10,831 nucleotides of DNA. Source: Candidatus Woesearchaeota archaeon. Lineage in GTDB: Archaea; Nanobdellota; Nanobdellia; Woesearchaeales; UBA11576. Every line of letters begins with the position of its first letter. The first letter of the stretch is position 1. Under the pieces are notes generated by a model. The model ran no database searches. It was not told the DNA's origin and saw nothing but the letters and a program-made list of their open reading frames with translations. This document shows, piece by piece, positions 1-5,869 of the stretch. A program made the translations under genes and the position numbers. The stretch lies in NCBI GenBank assembly GCA_027083015.1, contig JALWQS010000153.1:1-10831 (forward strand). Direction: 5' to 3'.

Positions 1-15
1 TGCTCCAAAGATTAT

Positions 16-87
16 ATTATACATATTTTAATGTATGAATTAATAGTTTTTTTAATACCTTATTTAATGGTTAGAATTATACATATT
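16..87. repeat. 12-nt direct repeat pair, 60 nt apart
   Basis: ATTATACATATT occurs at 16-27 and again at 76-87. The first copy also forms a short inverted repeat with ATGTAT at 31-36 (ATACAT 19-24). In A/T-rich DNA such matches can arise by chance; the identical 12-mer and the position upstream of a strong TATA box make a regulator site possible but unproven. Confidence 0.35.
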
Positions 88-131
88 ACTATTTAAGTCT
101 TTCGGTTAGGTATTTTGAATGTAGAAAGAAA

Positions 132-299
132 ATGTTTTTGTCACTTGTGGGTGGTTATAAAATAGTAAAATTTATAAACTGGTTTATCTTCCTGTTGTTT
201 GTTGAGGGTTGTCTTGCTGATTCTGGCAAGAACCTTTATTTCATTCGGAATTTCGTTAGAAACAAGAAAAGAAGCATACGAATTTTTACTAATAACTGA
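132..299 (+). CDS. Possible small protein, 55 aa (doubtful)
   Basis: An ATG-started frame encodes a 55-residue peptide. Its first half is hydrophobic (FINWFIFLLFV at about residues 14-24, then a Cys at 27) and its second half is basic (RNFVRNKKRSIR), so it could be a small membrane or secreted peptide. I do not recognise it. Support is weak: there is no Shine-Dalgarno sequence, the only TATA-like element (90-96) is about 38 nt upstream rather than the 26-29 nt seen elsewhere in the window, and a stronger TATA box (171-178) lies inside the frame. A rival reading is a leaderless 33-codon frame from TTG 202, placed about 27 nt after that stronger TATA. Either or both may be spurious, with the region producing a small RNA instead. 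Confidence 0.18.
   Translation: MFLSLVGGYKIVKFINWFIFLLFVEGCLADSGKNLYFIRNFVRNKKRSIRIFTNN
171..186 (+). promoter_or_regulatory. TATA box with palindrome TAAACTGGTTTA
   Basis: TTTATAAA at 171-178 is a textbook archaeal TATA box, predicting a transcription start near 200. It runs into TAAACTGGTTTA (175-186), whose 5-bp arms TAAAC/GTTTA are perfect inverted repeats. The same composite block occurs at 7546-7561 in front of a membrane protein gene. A repressor bound to the palindrome would block TBP/TFB access. No clear long gene starts downstream, so the transcript may be a small RNA or a very short leaderless frame. Confidence 0.5.
207..234 (+). other. Bulged hairpin, possible small RNA element
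   Basis: GGTT (207-210) and CTTGC (213-217) pair with GCAAG (226-230) and AACC (231-234), giving a 9-bp stem with a 2-nt bulge (GT) and an 8-nt loop. It begins about 7 nt after the start site predicted from the TATA box at 171-178. A T5 tract at 283-287 could end a transcript of roughly 85-90 nt. I recognise no C/D or H/ACA signature or known RNA family, so this is a structural observation only. Confidence 0.3.
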
Positions 300-329
300 T
301 TAAAATTTTAAAAAAATGTTATTAGTAAA
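285..329. repeat. 12-bp perfect inverted repeat upstream of the kinase gene
   Basis: TTTACTAATAAC (285-296) is the exact reverse complement of GTTATTAGTAAA (318-329), separated by 21 nt that contain a second palindrome, TTAAAATTTTAA (300-311). The structure lies just upstream of the kinase TATA box (346-353) and just at the end of the small frames on its left. It could be an activator or repressor site for the kinase promoter, or a transcript end for the left-hand unit. The lack of a T-run after the right arm argues mildly against a terminator reading rightward. Confidence 0.5.
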
Positions 330-345
330 TTATGTGGTAAAAGCA

Positions 346-353
346 TTTATAAA
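346..353 (+). promoter_or_regulatory. TATA box of the kinase gene
   Basis: TTTATAAA, preceded by an A/G-rich BRE-like AAAGC. Its centre at about 349.5 predicts a start near 375, leaving a leader of about 17 nt that contains the GGTGATC ribosome site. Confidence 0.65.
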
Positions 354-383
354 TACCTATGACCTCTACTTTGTATAAGAAGT

Positions 384-390
384 GGTGATC
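384..390 (+). promoter_or_regulatory. Ribosome binding site GGTGATC
   Basis: GGTGATC matches the complement of the conserved archaeal 16S 3' end (GATCACCTCC). GGTG lies 4 nt before ATG 392 and 10 nt before ATG 398. The spacing resembles that of the GAGGTG site at 2701-2706, which favours 392. Confidence 0.6.
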
Positions 391-391
391 T

Positions 392-2458
392 ATGGGTATG
401 GCTCTTAGAAGGTTACAAATGGCATACGATAAAACAGATAAGACTCGGATATTTGGTAGTGATTTAGTTTCTGATAGTTATAGTGATCTTTCGCAAAAAA
501 CATTGTATGGTCTTGGTCCTGCTTTGGCACCTTCGGTTCCTGAAGATTATGATGAAGGCACTACTGGTGACGGATCTCTTGAACGGGCTGTTGAAGATGC
601 CTCTAGAACACGCGGATATGTTCCTGAACCTAAAAAGAAAGATCAACGATCCACTTCTTCCCTTGTAGAGCAGTACTTGCATACTCTGCCTGATTCTCTT
701 CGTCGTGATCTGAAGAAGGACTTTCTGGATGAGGATCAGCTTGTCTCTGTTTTCAAGAAGCAGTTGGCTCAGTGGTCTGGTGATGACTTTTATGGTAAAT
801 GGGATCCTGACTCTGTTTATCCAATAGCAAGTGGTGGTTATTCTACTGTAGTCCGTGCTTTCTCCCATCCTGATGAAGATGGTAACAGAGAACAGATTGT
901 TTTTAAGCTGGATTATAGCTCATCTAATAGGGGCTTAGATGCTGTTCTTCGCGAGGTTGAGATGACGCGCAGGGCACGCAAGGTTCTTGGGGATAATGAT
1001 GATCCTTCTCATCTTTTGGTCCCGAAAATGTTCGGTGAGCATCTGAGAACTTTTAAGTATTCTGCTAATGATTCCACTGAGACTCGTCTGTATAAGCGTT
1101 TTTTAGAAGCTGTTGAAGGCTTAGACCTTTCTCCTCTTGAGAAATTACGTTTTTATCAGAGTCAAAGGAACAGGCCTGTAGTTGCTGTGATGCCTATGGA
1201 ATACCTGGATGCTGTACATCTTAATGAGGTTGTAAAGGATGAGGAACAGCTTGACATGGTGAAGCTTTTCACTAAACTTGTTGAGGGTGTGTGGGCTGTT
1301 CATCGTATGGCGGGTATTGCTCATCGTGATATTAAGCCTCAGAATATACTGGTCAAACCGGTATATCGGAAAGAGAGAGACGGCAGGGATGTCTTGGATG
1401 TTGATAATTCTCGTATTTATCTTATAGATTGGGGCATAGCCCGTCAGATAGGAGAAACTGCTCCTCTTGAGGGTACTTTGGCTTTTCCTTCTTTAGAAGC
1501 TATGGAAGGTCAGCCAGTCTCTCCTGCACATGATGTTCAGAGTTTAGGATGGGTGCTTCGTTACATAACTACCGGTGAGAATCCTCTCTTAGAGCTTGAG
1601 ATTGAAGGCAAGACGAATAAGGAGATTCTTGACATGTACATTGATGTTGTTAAGAACATGAAGTTTCCGAAGATTGACCGTACTGAGACGATTAAGGACC
1701 TTACTGATGTTATAATGTCTGCTATTCATCCTTACAATGGTTATAAGAGCTGTAATGGTCTCGTAGTTGGACTTTATTATGTTCAGGAAAGGATGGAATA
1801 CGGTCTTGAGTATCAGGGTTTGTTAGCTAAGAATCGTCTTGACAGGGCTGATGATAAGGTGGTCATACCTCTTCCTCCTATCGGCGCTGATGGTAAGGTT
1901 CGACCCGGTCCTGATGGCCTGGTGAATGTTGCTGGTCAGTCCTGGAGTGTTGATGAGGCTCAACGTTATGTTGATCATTTATTGGGAGCTTTTGTCGGCA
2001 CTCATGAAAGGAGCTCTTCAGGAAAGGTATCTGATTTTTCAGAGTTTGGTCTTACTGATGGTTTAGGAGATGATTTATTTTCTGATAGTGATTCAACTGT
2101 TGTAGGTGTGAAGCGCGGACCTTTTGATCATTATTCTGTTCCTGAGAGTTCTGAAGAAGAACGCGCTGATGTTGCTGGTTTCCTTGCTGGTCTGCATGAA
2201 GCTTCTCAGAAGACCAAGCACAAGGGCGTTGTTGAAGTGCCTTATCGTGCAGTGACTGTTCCTCAGAAGTTATGGGATGCTAAACAGCTTCATGATATTG
2301 TCGCTATGAGAGCTAAAGCTGAGGTTCCTTCTAAGAACCAAGGGTCTGTTGAAGAATTTGTTGATCCGAGAGAATGGTTTGATGATTCTGAGTATAGGGA
2401 TTTTACCGAAGCTTTGGCTTCAGAACTTGAGGAAGAAGGTTGGGATCCTGAAAAATGA
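392..2458 (+). CDS. Hanks-type Ser/Thr protein kinase, soluble, long flanking regions
   Basis: A 688-residue protein with a eukaryotic-like protein kinase domain at about residues 140-470. Visible elements are a Gly-rich loop (IASGGYSTVV, 145-154), the ATP-anchoring Lys172 (VFKLD), the helix-C Glu188 (LREVE), a hinge near MPMEYLD (267-273), a catalytic loop HRDIKPQN (311-318, Asp313 and Asn318), a metal-binding DWG (346-348, where DFG is usual), SLE at 367-369 in place of APE, and the helix-F Asp381. The catalytic residues are all present, so it should phosphorylate Ser/Thr. About 140 residues precede the domain and about 210 acidic, Ser-rich residues follow it; I recognise neither part. There is no membrane helix or PASTA repeat, so it is predicted to be cytosolic. 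ATG 398 is an alternative start. The next two + strand genes encode coiled-coil proteins that are plausible partners or substrates. Confidence 0.88.
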   Translation: MGMALRRLQMAYDKTDKTRIFGSDLVSDSYSDLSQKTLYGLGPALAPSVPEDYDEGTTGDGSLERAVEDASRTRGYVPEPKKKDQRSTSSLVEQYLHTLPDSLRRDLKKDFLDEDQLVSVFKKQLAQWSGDDFYGKWDPDSVYPIASGGYSTVVRAFSHPDEDGNREQIVFKLDYSSSNRGLDAVLREVEMTRRARKVLGDNDDPSHLLVPKMFGEHLRTFKYSANDSTETRLYKRFLEAVEGLDLSPLEKLRFYQSQRNRPVVAVMPMEYLDAVHLNEVVKDEEQLDMVKLFTKLVEGVWAVHRMAGIAHRDIKPQNILVKPVYRKERDGRDVLDVDNSRIYLIDWGIARQIGETAPLEGTLAFPSLEAMEGQPVSPAHDVQSLGWVLRYITTGENPLLELEIEGKTNKEILDMYIDVVKNMKFPKIDRTETIKDLTDVIMSAIHPYNGYKSCNGLVVGLYYVQERMEYGLEYQGLLAKNRLDRADDKVVIPLPPIGADGKVRPGPDGLVNVAGQSWSVDEAQRYVDHLLGAFVGTHERSSSGKVSDFSEFGLTDGLGDDLFSDSDSTVVGVKRGPFDHYSVPESSEEERADVAGFLAGLHEASQKTKHKGVVEVPYRAVTVPQKLWDAKQLHDIVAMRAKAEVPSKNQGSVEEFVDPREWFDDSEYRDFTEALASELEEEGWDPEK

Positions 2459-2521
2459 TATCCTGCTGAACTGCTGTGTTTGAAACGCGTTATTTGAAAA
2501 ACAACTAAAAACGATTATTTT

Positions 2522-2561
2522 CTTTTCAGGACTTCTCTTAAGTGAATTTTAACTGGAAAAG
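2522..2561 (+). terminator. Weak hairpin downstream of the kinase gene
   Basis: CTTTTC-AG (2522-2529) can pair with CTGGAAAAG (2553-2561) with one bulged G and a 23-nt loop. A T-rich run (ATTATTTTCTTTT) covers the left side. It may mark the 3' end of the kinase mRNA, but the structure is weak. Confidence 0.2.
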
Positions 2562-2591
2562 GCCTCTATTGCTATTCTTTAAAACACAAAT

Positions 2592-2599
2592 TTTATAAA
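2592..2599 (+). promoter_or_regulatory. TATA box for the Pro-rich/coiled-coil pair
   Basis: TTTATAAA, preceded by A/C-rich AAAACACAAA. It predicts a start near 2622, giving an unusually long leader of about 90 nt before ATG 2712. That leader contains repeated ATGATC-like words (TATGATCTATGATCAG). A weaker TATA-like TTATTTTATG lies nearer at about 2659-2668. Confidence 0.45.
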
Positions 2600-2700
2600 C
2601 ATTCTTGCCTGTGTTCTTCTTATGATCTATGATCAGTAATGATATTGTTCGTTACACATTATTTTATGGTTTATGCTCATAGAATATACTCATTAGAAAA

Positions 2701-2706
2701 GAGGTG
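2701..2706 (+). promoter_or_regulatory. Ribosome binding site GAGGTG
   Basis: A strong GAGGTG lies 5 nt before ATG 2712. Its last G is also the first base of an in-frame GTG (2706-2708). Because the Shine-Dalgarno sequence covers that GTG, the true start is ATG 2712. Confidence 0.8.
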
Positions 2707-2711
2707 TGCTT

Positions 2712-3503
2712 ATGGCTGATGAAGAAGAATATGCTATTGTTTCTAAAAAAGAATTTCTGGCTTTGAAGAAAGAGCTTGATAGGTTGAAGCAGAATCCTTT
2801 GGAAGGTTCTGAACATGGAGAGACCTTGCAGGCAAGTATTGATAATCTTAATAAGAGCTTAAATGTCATGTTAGAAGTCTTTAAGCAGGCTGCTGAGGAC
2901 ATGAAGCTAGATGAGCATGATTCTCAGATGATCGCTAAGCAGATGGGTCCTATCAATGAGAAGTTGGATAAGCTTGTTGATCAGAATCAGAAGATAGCTA
3001 AGGGTATTGTTGCTGTTGCTGATATGATTAAGGAGAAACTGGAAGATTTAGAGTCTTCTCATAAGAGGCTTCCTCCTCTTAAACCTTTAGGTCCTTTACC
3101 GTCACCTTCCGCTCCTCCTTCGCCTGCTCCTGGTATACCTTCTCCTTCTGCTCCTGGTATGGTGCCGCCTCCTCTTGGTGCGTCCAAGCCCGGTCAGGGA
3201 GATCTTCCGCCTTTAGGTCCGCCTGGTGCTTCGGCTAATGGTCCTGGTGCTTCTTCAGGTAGTGTTCCTCCTGCTCCTGGTGCGCCTTTAAGTCCTCCTT
3301 CAGGTCTTCCTCCTATGCCTGATATTCCGCCTTTGGGTTCAGCCCCTGTTGGTAATTCTCCTGCTGGTATCCCGCCTTCACCGGGAAATCCCCCGGGTGC
3401 TCCTCCGGCGCCGGGTGCTGTCCCTGGAAAGAATCCTGCTGGTGCTCCTCCCGCTCCTGGCACTCCAAGTGCTAAGGATTTGATGCAAGGGTTGATGAAG
3501 TGA
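2712..3503 (+). CDS. Coiled-coil protein with Pro/Gly/Ala-rich C-terminal tail
   Basis: A 263-residue protein of unknown function. Residues 1-118 are charged, helical and coiled-coil-like (SKKEFLALKKELDRLK, then two further heptad-like stretches to about 118). Residues 120-251 are low-complexity Pro/Gly/Ala/Ser with recurring PPLG (three times) and PPAPG(A/T) (three times) units. The last 11 residues, SAKDLMQGLMK, return to an amphipathic helix, a layout that resembles a flexible linker with a short C-terminal binding peptide. There is no signal peptide or membrane helix. ATG 2712 is chosen because GAGGTG lies 5 nt upstream. The stop overlaps the start of the next gene by one base (TGATG), so the two are probably co-translated and may form a complex. 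A scaffold or structural role is inference only. Confidence 0.8.
   Translation: MADEEEYAIVSKKEFLALKKELDRLKQNPLEGSEHGETLQASIDNLNKSLNVMLEVFKQAAEDMKLDEHDSQMIAKQMGPINEKLDKLVDQNQKIAKGIVAVADMIKEKLEDLESSHKRLPPLKPLGPLPSPSAPPSPAPGIPSPSAPGMVPPPLGASKPGQGDLPPLGPPGASANGPGASSGSVPPAPGAPLSPPSGLPPMPDIPPLGSAPVGNSPAGIPPSPGNPPGAPPAPGAVPGKNPAGAPPAPGTPSAKDLMQGLMK
3069..3467 (+). repeat. Degenerate Pro-rich coding repeats
   Basis: This part of the gene encodes about 130 residues of imperfect repeats built from Pro, Gly, Ala and Ser. Most Pro codons are CCT. The section around 3370-3420 is locally GC-rich, with CCG/GCG/CCC codons and a perfect palindrome CCGGCGCCGG (3405-3414). Such tracts usually vary in length between strains. 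Confidence 0.7.
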
Positions 3504-4201
3504 TGGCAAAAGATTCTGGTTATGTAGAGATTCAGCTTCCGGCTCATGATAAGACTGAGCCTGTTAAGAAGAAGCTTGATCCTTCTCGTATGCGTAAGTT
3601 TATGTCTCATCTTTCTCGTGCGGCATTGAGTTATGAGACTAAGATGCAGCAAAGAGCTGCTATTCATAGTAAGATCCAGACCCTTAAGTCTATGAGTTTG
3701 AACAAACGTACAAAAAAAGCAGATATTGAATCGGAGTTTGGGAATTTTCAGGATCTGGTTAATGATGTTATCAAAGATGAGCATAAGATCCTTGAGGAGC
3801 AACGGAAGAATACTCAGGAAGTTTCTGCTTTGAAGAAGATGGTTGAGGAGCTCTCTGCTAAGTTGGTCTCTCTTGGAAAAGAGTACGCTATGGAATTGGA
3901 GAAGAAGGATAAGAAGATCAATGAGCTTAGGGAGGCCCTAGCTAATGCTCGTATGAAACTTACGGAAATGAGGTCTGAAGCTAAGGCTAAACCTGCTGAT
4001 CGTAAGGCACGTATCGCTGAGATTGAGAAGAAAGTGAAGTCTTCCACGAATATAAAGAAGCTTGAGAATGATCTTAAGACTCTTGAAGCTGCGCATAAGA
4101 AACTAGTTAGGTCTGGTAAGCATCCTAAGAAAGATCTTGATCGTCTTAAGCGGATGATTGATTCTCATAAGAAGAAGTTGGCTGATCTGAAACAGCGTTG
4201 A
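3503..4201 (+). CDS. Basic coiled-coil protein, translationally coupled
   Basis: A 232-residue Lys/Glu-rich protein of unknown function. A short N-terminal segment (MAKDSGYVEIQLPAHDK) looks extended; the rest is almost wholly helical. Coiled-coil-like blocks cover about residues 44-66, 95-160 (AMELEKKDKKINELREAL) and 165-230, with a Lys-rich end (DSHKKKLADLKQR). There is no membrane segment and no ATPase motif. ATG 3503 shares its A with the TGA of the previous gene; GTG 3500 is also in frame but less likely. A GGTTGAT sequence at 3490-3496 may help initiation. The tight overlap suggests a fixed stoichiometry with the Pro-rich protein, and both have coiled coils that could pair. Confidence 0.78.
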   Translation: MAKDSGYVEIQLPAHDKTEPVKKKLDPSRMRKFMSHLSRAALSYETKMQQRAAIHSKIQTLKSMSLNKRTKKADIESEFGNFQDLVNDVIKDEHKILEEQRKNTQEVSALKKMVEELSAKLVSLGKEYAMELEKKDKKINELREALANARMKLTEMRSEAKAKPADRKARIAEIEKKVKSSTNIKKLENDLKTLEAAHKKLVRSGKHPKKDLDRLKRMIDSHKKKLADLKQR

Positions 4202-4202
4202 A

Positions 4203-4246
4203 TTGTTCTCTTGTTGTCTCTTGTATCCTTTCCCTTTTGTTTTTAA
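4203..4246 (+). terminator. T-rich terminator after the coiled-coil gene
   Basis: Directly after the stop lies TTGTTCTCTTGT (4203-4214), then T-rich CCTTTCCCTTTTGTTTTT to about 4245. Archaeal polymerase stops at such pyrimidine/T tracts without a hairpin. The same TTGTTCTCTT word follows two other + strand genes (5007 and 8247). Confidence 0.5.
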
Positions 4247-4260
4247 GCTCAAACCTTAAT

Positions 4261-4268
4261 TTTATATT
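4261..4268 (+). promoter_or_regulatory. TATA box of the VUT transporter gene
   Basis: TTTATATT is centred 26.5 nt before ATG 4291. No Shine-Dalgarno sequence precedes that ATG, so the mRNA is predicted to be leaderless. The box lies inside the longer frame opened by TTG 4198, which argues against that upstream start. Confidence 0.55.
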
Positions 4269-4290
4269 CTCTTCTTTTTATCTTTCTCTT

Positions 4291-4998
4291 ATGTTTTGGT
4301 TTTGGGCTATCATTTGGATCCTGGGTACTCTTTTGTTCGCTTCACTCTGGGCAGTTGTCGCTGAACGTAGAGGTGTGGAGTATGTTATCGCTTTGGTATC
4401 TGCTCTTATCATTATAGCTAATGTTCTCGCCACTAAGGTCATAACTTTCTTGTGGTGGGCAGTTCCTGCCGGTTTTATTGTTTACTCGACCACGTTCTTA
4501 CTTACTGATATTATCTCTGAGTTTTATGGTAAGAAAGCTGCGGCTCGTGCTGTCTGGTGCGGACTCTTTGCTGATGTGATCTACATCTTTTCTTTATTTG
4601 TCGTGCTTCATTGGGATCCGGCTGTCTTTTGGGATAAGCAGATAGCTTTCTCTTCTGTTTTAGGTCTTAGTCTGAGGATCACTGTTGCTTCTCTCCTGGC
4701 TTATGTTATTTCTCAGTTTCATGATGTTTATGCTTATCATCTTTTGAAGAGGCTTACTGGAGGAAAGCATCTTTGGTTAAGGAATACTTTATCAACATCG
4801 GTCTCTCAGCTTCTAGATACTGTTATCTTTATCTCTGTTGCTTTTTATGGTGTTTTTCCTCTGGCTCCTATGATTATTGGTCAGTATTTGGTTAAGCTTT
4901 TTGTTGCAGTTCTTGATACGCCTTTCCTTTATGGTGTTAGGTATTTTTATTCGAGAAAAGCTATCTGTTCAAGAAGAACTTTGTTGCGTCTTCGTTGA
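4291..4998 (+). CDS. VUT/YhhQ-type queuosine or archaeosine precursor transporter
   Basis: A 235-residue membrane protein with about six to seven hydrophobic helices (roughly residues 3-22, 31-55, 57-76, 86-107, 118-142, 170-188 and 191-217). Typical VUT (YhhQ, PF02592-type) segments are visible: AN at 43-44, YSTTFLLTDIISEFYGKKAA (65-84), SQFHDVYAYHLLK (141-153) and LWLRNTLSTSVSQLLDT (161-177). Characterised family members import 7-deazaguanine precursors such as preQ0/preQ1 across the cytoplasmic membrane. In an archaeon these would feed archaeosine (tRNA G15) or queuosine-like modification. Met32 of the longest frame (ATG 4291) is chosen because it fits the leaderless spacing, gives the normal family length and drops a non-conserved TTG-started extension. 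No deazaguanine enzymes lie nearby, so the exact substrate is inferred. Confidence 0.85.
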   Translation: MFWFWAIIWILGTLLFASLWAVVAERRGVEYVIALVSALIIIANVLATKVITFLWWAVPAGFIVYSTTFLLTDIISEFYGKKAAARAVWCGLFADVIYIFSLFVVLHWDPAVFWDKQIAFSSVLGLSLRITVASLLAYVISQFHDVYAYHLLKRLTGGKHLWLRNTLSTSVSQLLDTVIFISVAFYGVFPLAPMIIGQYLVKLFVAVLDTPFLYGVRYFYSRKAICSRRTLLRLR

Positions 4999-5000
4999 GT

Positions 5001-5026
5001 GTTTTCTTGTTCTCTTGTATTTTTTT
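5001..5026 (+). terminator. T-rich terminator after the transporter gene
   Basis: GTTTTCTTGTTCTCTTGTAT is followed by T-run bases, with a T7 tract at 5020-5026, immediately after the stop. It shares TTGTTCTCTTGT with the tract at 4203-4214. Confidence 0.6.
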
Positions 5027-5033
5027 AACAAGA

Positions 5034-5041
5034 TTTATAAA
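5034..5041 (+). promoter_or_regulatory. TATA box of the patatin-like gene
   Basis: TTTATAAA is centred 27.5 nt before ATG 5065. It overlaps the in-frame ATG at 5041 and precedes ATG 5044 by only 2 nt, so those codons would lie upstream of the transcript start. This supports leaderless initiation at 5065. Confidence 0.65.
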
Positions 5042-5064
5042 TGATGCTTTTGCTGTTTTTTGTT

Positions 5065-5841
5065 ATGAGGCCGAATTTGTGTGTTGTTTTATCTGGTGGT
5101 GGTTCGAGAGGTGCTTTCCAGGTTGGTGCTTTGAAGGAGTTGTTGAAACATACGACTCCTGATTGTGTTATAGGTACGAGTGTTGGTGCTTTGAACGGTT
5201 TTTTCTTGTGCTCTCATAAGAGCGTTGTCGGTCTTGAGCATGTCTGGAGTGATTTGGACGAGACTTTTCTTTTTCCTTTGAACCGTAAGTTTTTGTGGAA
5301 ATTTTCTCGTGCTGATTCTGTCTTTAAGAACACTAATCTTAAGAGGTTGATTGTCAATTATGGTGTTACTGATTTTGAGGATCTTAAGATTCCTTTGTAT
5401 GTTAATTGTACTCGTCTGTCTGATGGTAAGTCTGTTTTCTTTGATAAGGGTCCTTTGTTGCCTGTGCTTCTTGCTAGCAGTGCCGTCGTTCCTTTTTATC
5501 CTCCTTACATGATAGATGGTAAGTTATATGTTGATGGTGGTTTCAGTGAGTTTGCCGGTCTTTCTAAGGCTAAAGCTTTACGACCTGATAAGATTCTCCT
5601 TATAGATTCTGGTTATGCTGTTGCTGATAGTTTTTCTGGTGTTCTTGAGGTGACGAGGTATGCTTGGGAGCTTGTCGCTCATGCTTCTTTGGATCGTGCT
5701 TTGTCTTCTTTTGGCAAGGATATTGTTCACATAAGTCCCTCTGTCCTGGATCATGTTCATGTCAATGATTTTAGTCATACTTCAGAATTCATTCGTGAAG
5801 GTACGCTTAGGATGCGTGAGGTTCTTGATAAGATCTTATGA
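5065..5841 (+). CDS. Patatin-like phospholipase (RssA-type)
   Basis: A 258-residue patatin-family protein, predicted to hydrolyse acyl esters of lipids with a Ser-Asp dyad. The oxyanion-hole loop GGGSRG (residues 11-16), nucleophile elbow GTSVG (37-41, Ser39) and DGG (157-159, Asp157) are all intact. Between them lies the usual PFYPPYMIDGKLYVDGG order. The length suits the small bacterial and archaeal patatins (RssA/YlbK class). The segment after DGG (FSEFAGLSKAKAL) lacks the common N-x-P signature seen in many homologues. No signal peptide or membrane helix is present once the start is set at ATG 5065; the longer 5041 start would add a hydrophobic MMLLLFFV piece that lies upstream of the predicted mRNA start. 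The gene is convergent with the histidine kinase gene, 28 nt away. Its physiological lipid is unknown. Confidence 0.88.
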   Translation: MRPNLCVVLSGGGSRGAFQVGALKELLKHTTPDCVIGTSVGALNGFFLCSHKSVVGLEHVWSDLDETFLFPLNRKFLWKFSRADSVFKNTNLKRLIVNYGVTDFEDLKIPLYVNCTRLSDGKSVFFDKGPLLPVLLASSAVVPFYPPYMIDGKLYVDGGFSEFAGLSKAKALRPDKILLIDSGYAVADSFSGVLEVTRYAWELVAHASLDRALSSFGKDIVHISPSVLDHVHVNDFSHTSEFIREGTLRMREVLDKIL

Positions 5842-5869
5842 TCGATAATATCTTGTGGACATCGTTGGT

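Larger units (their letters stand above)
1..344. other. Left-end intergenic region without a convincing gene
   Basis: This A/T-rich stretch has no long reading frame. It contains a 12-nt direct repeat (ATTATACATATT at 16-27 and 76-87, exactly 60 nt apart), a weak TATA-like TATTTAA at 90-96, a strong TATA box at 171-178 followed by a palindrome, a bulged hairpin at 207-234, a T5 tract at 283-287 and a 12-bp inverted repeat at 285-329. Two short frames overlap it: 55 codons from ATG 132 to the TGA at 297-299, and about 33 codons from TTG 202 to the TAA at 301-303. The density of signals suggests a small transcript (RNA or short peptide) rather than empty spacer, but the sequence alone does not decide which. 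Confidence 0.5.

Noticed and set aside
1427..1510. Pseudokinase suspicion from DWG and SLE replacing DFG and APE
   Set aside because: The metal-binding Asp346 and Gly348, HRD Asp313, Asn318, Lys172 and Glu188 are all present, so activity is expected; Phe to Trp in this motif is tolerated in active kinases.
2706..2711. GTG start for the Pro-rich gene
   Set aside because: The GTG is part of the GAGGTG ribosome site that serves ATG 2712.
3194..3802. Minus-strand frame of 202 codons with a Gly/Pro-rich product
   Set aside because: It is the antisense of the Pro-rich tail and the start of the coiled-coil gene; its Gly-rich product simply mirrors the Pro/Ala codons of the real gene.
4198..4290. 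TTG start extending the transporter by 31 residues
   Set aside because: The extra segment is not family-like, lies over a T-rich terminator and the TATA box at 4261-4268, and has no ribosome site.
5041..5064. Start of the patatin gene at ATG 5041
   Set aside because: ATG 5041 overlaps the last base of the TATA box, so it should not be in the mRNA; ATG 5065 gives ideal spacing and retains the full GGGSRG region.
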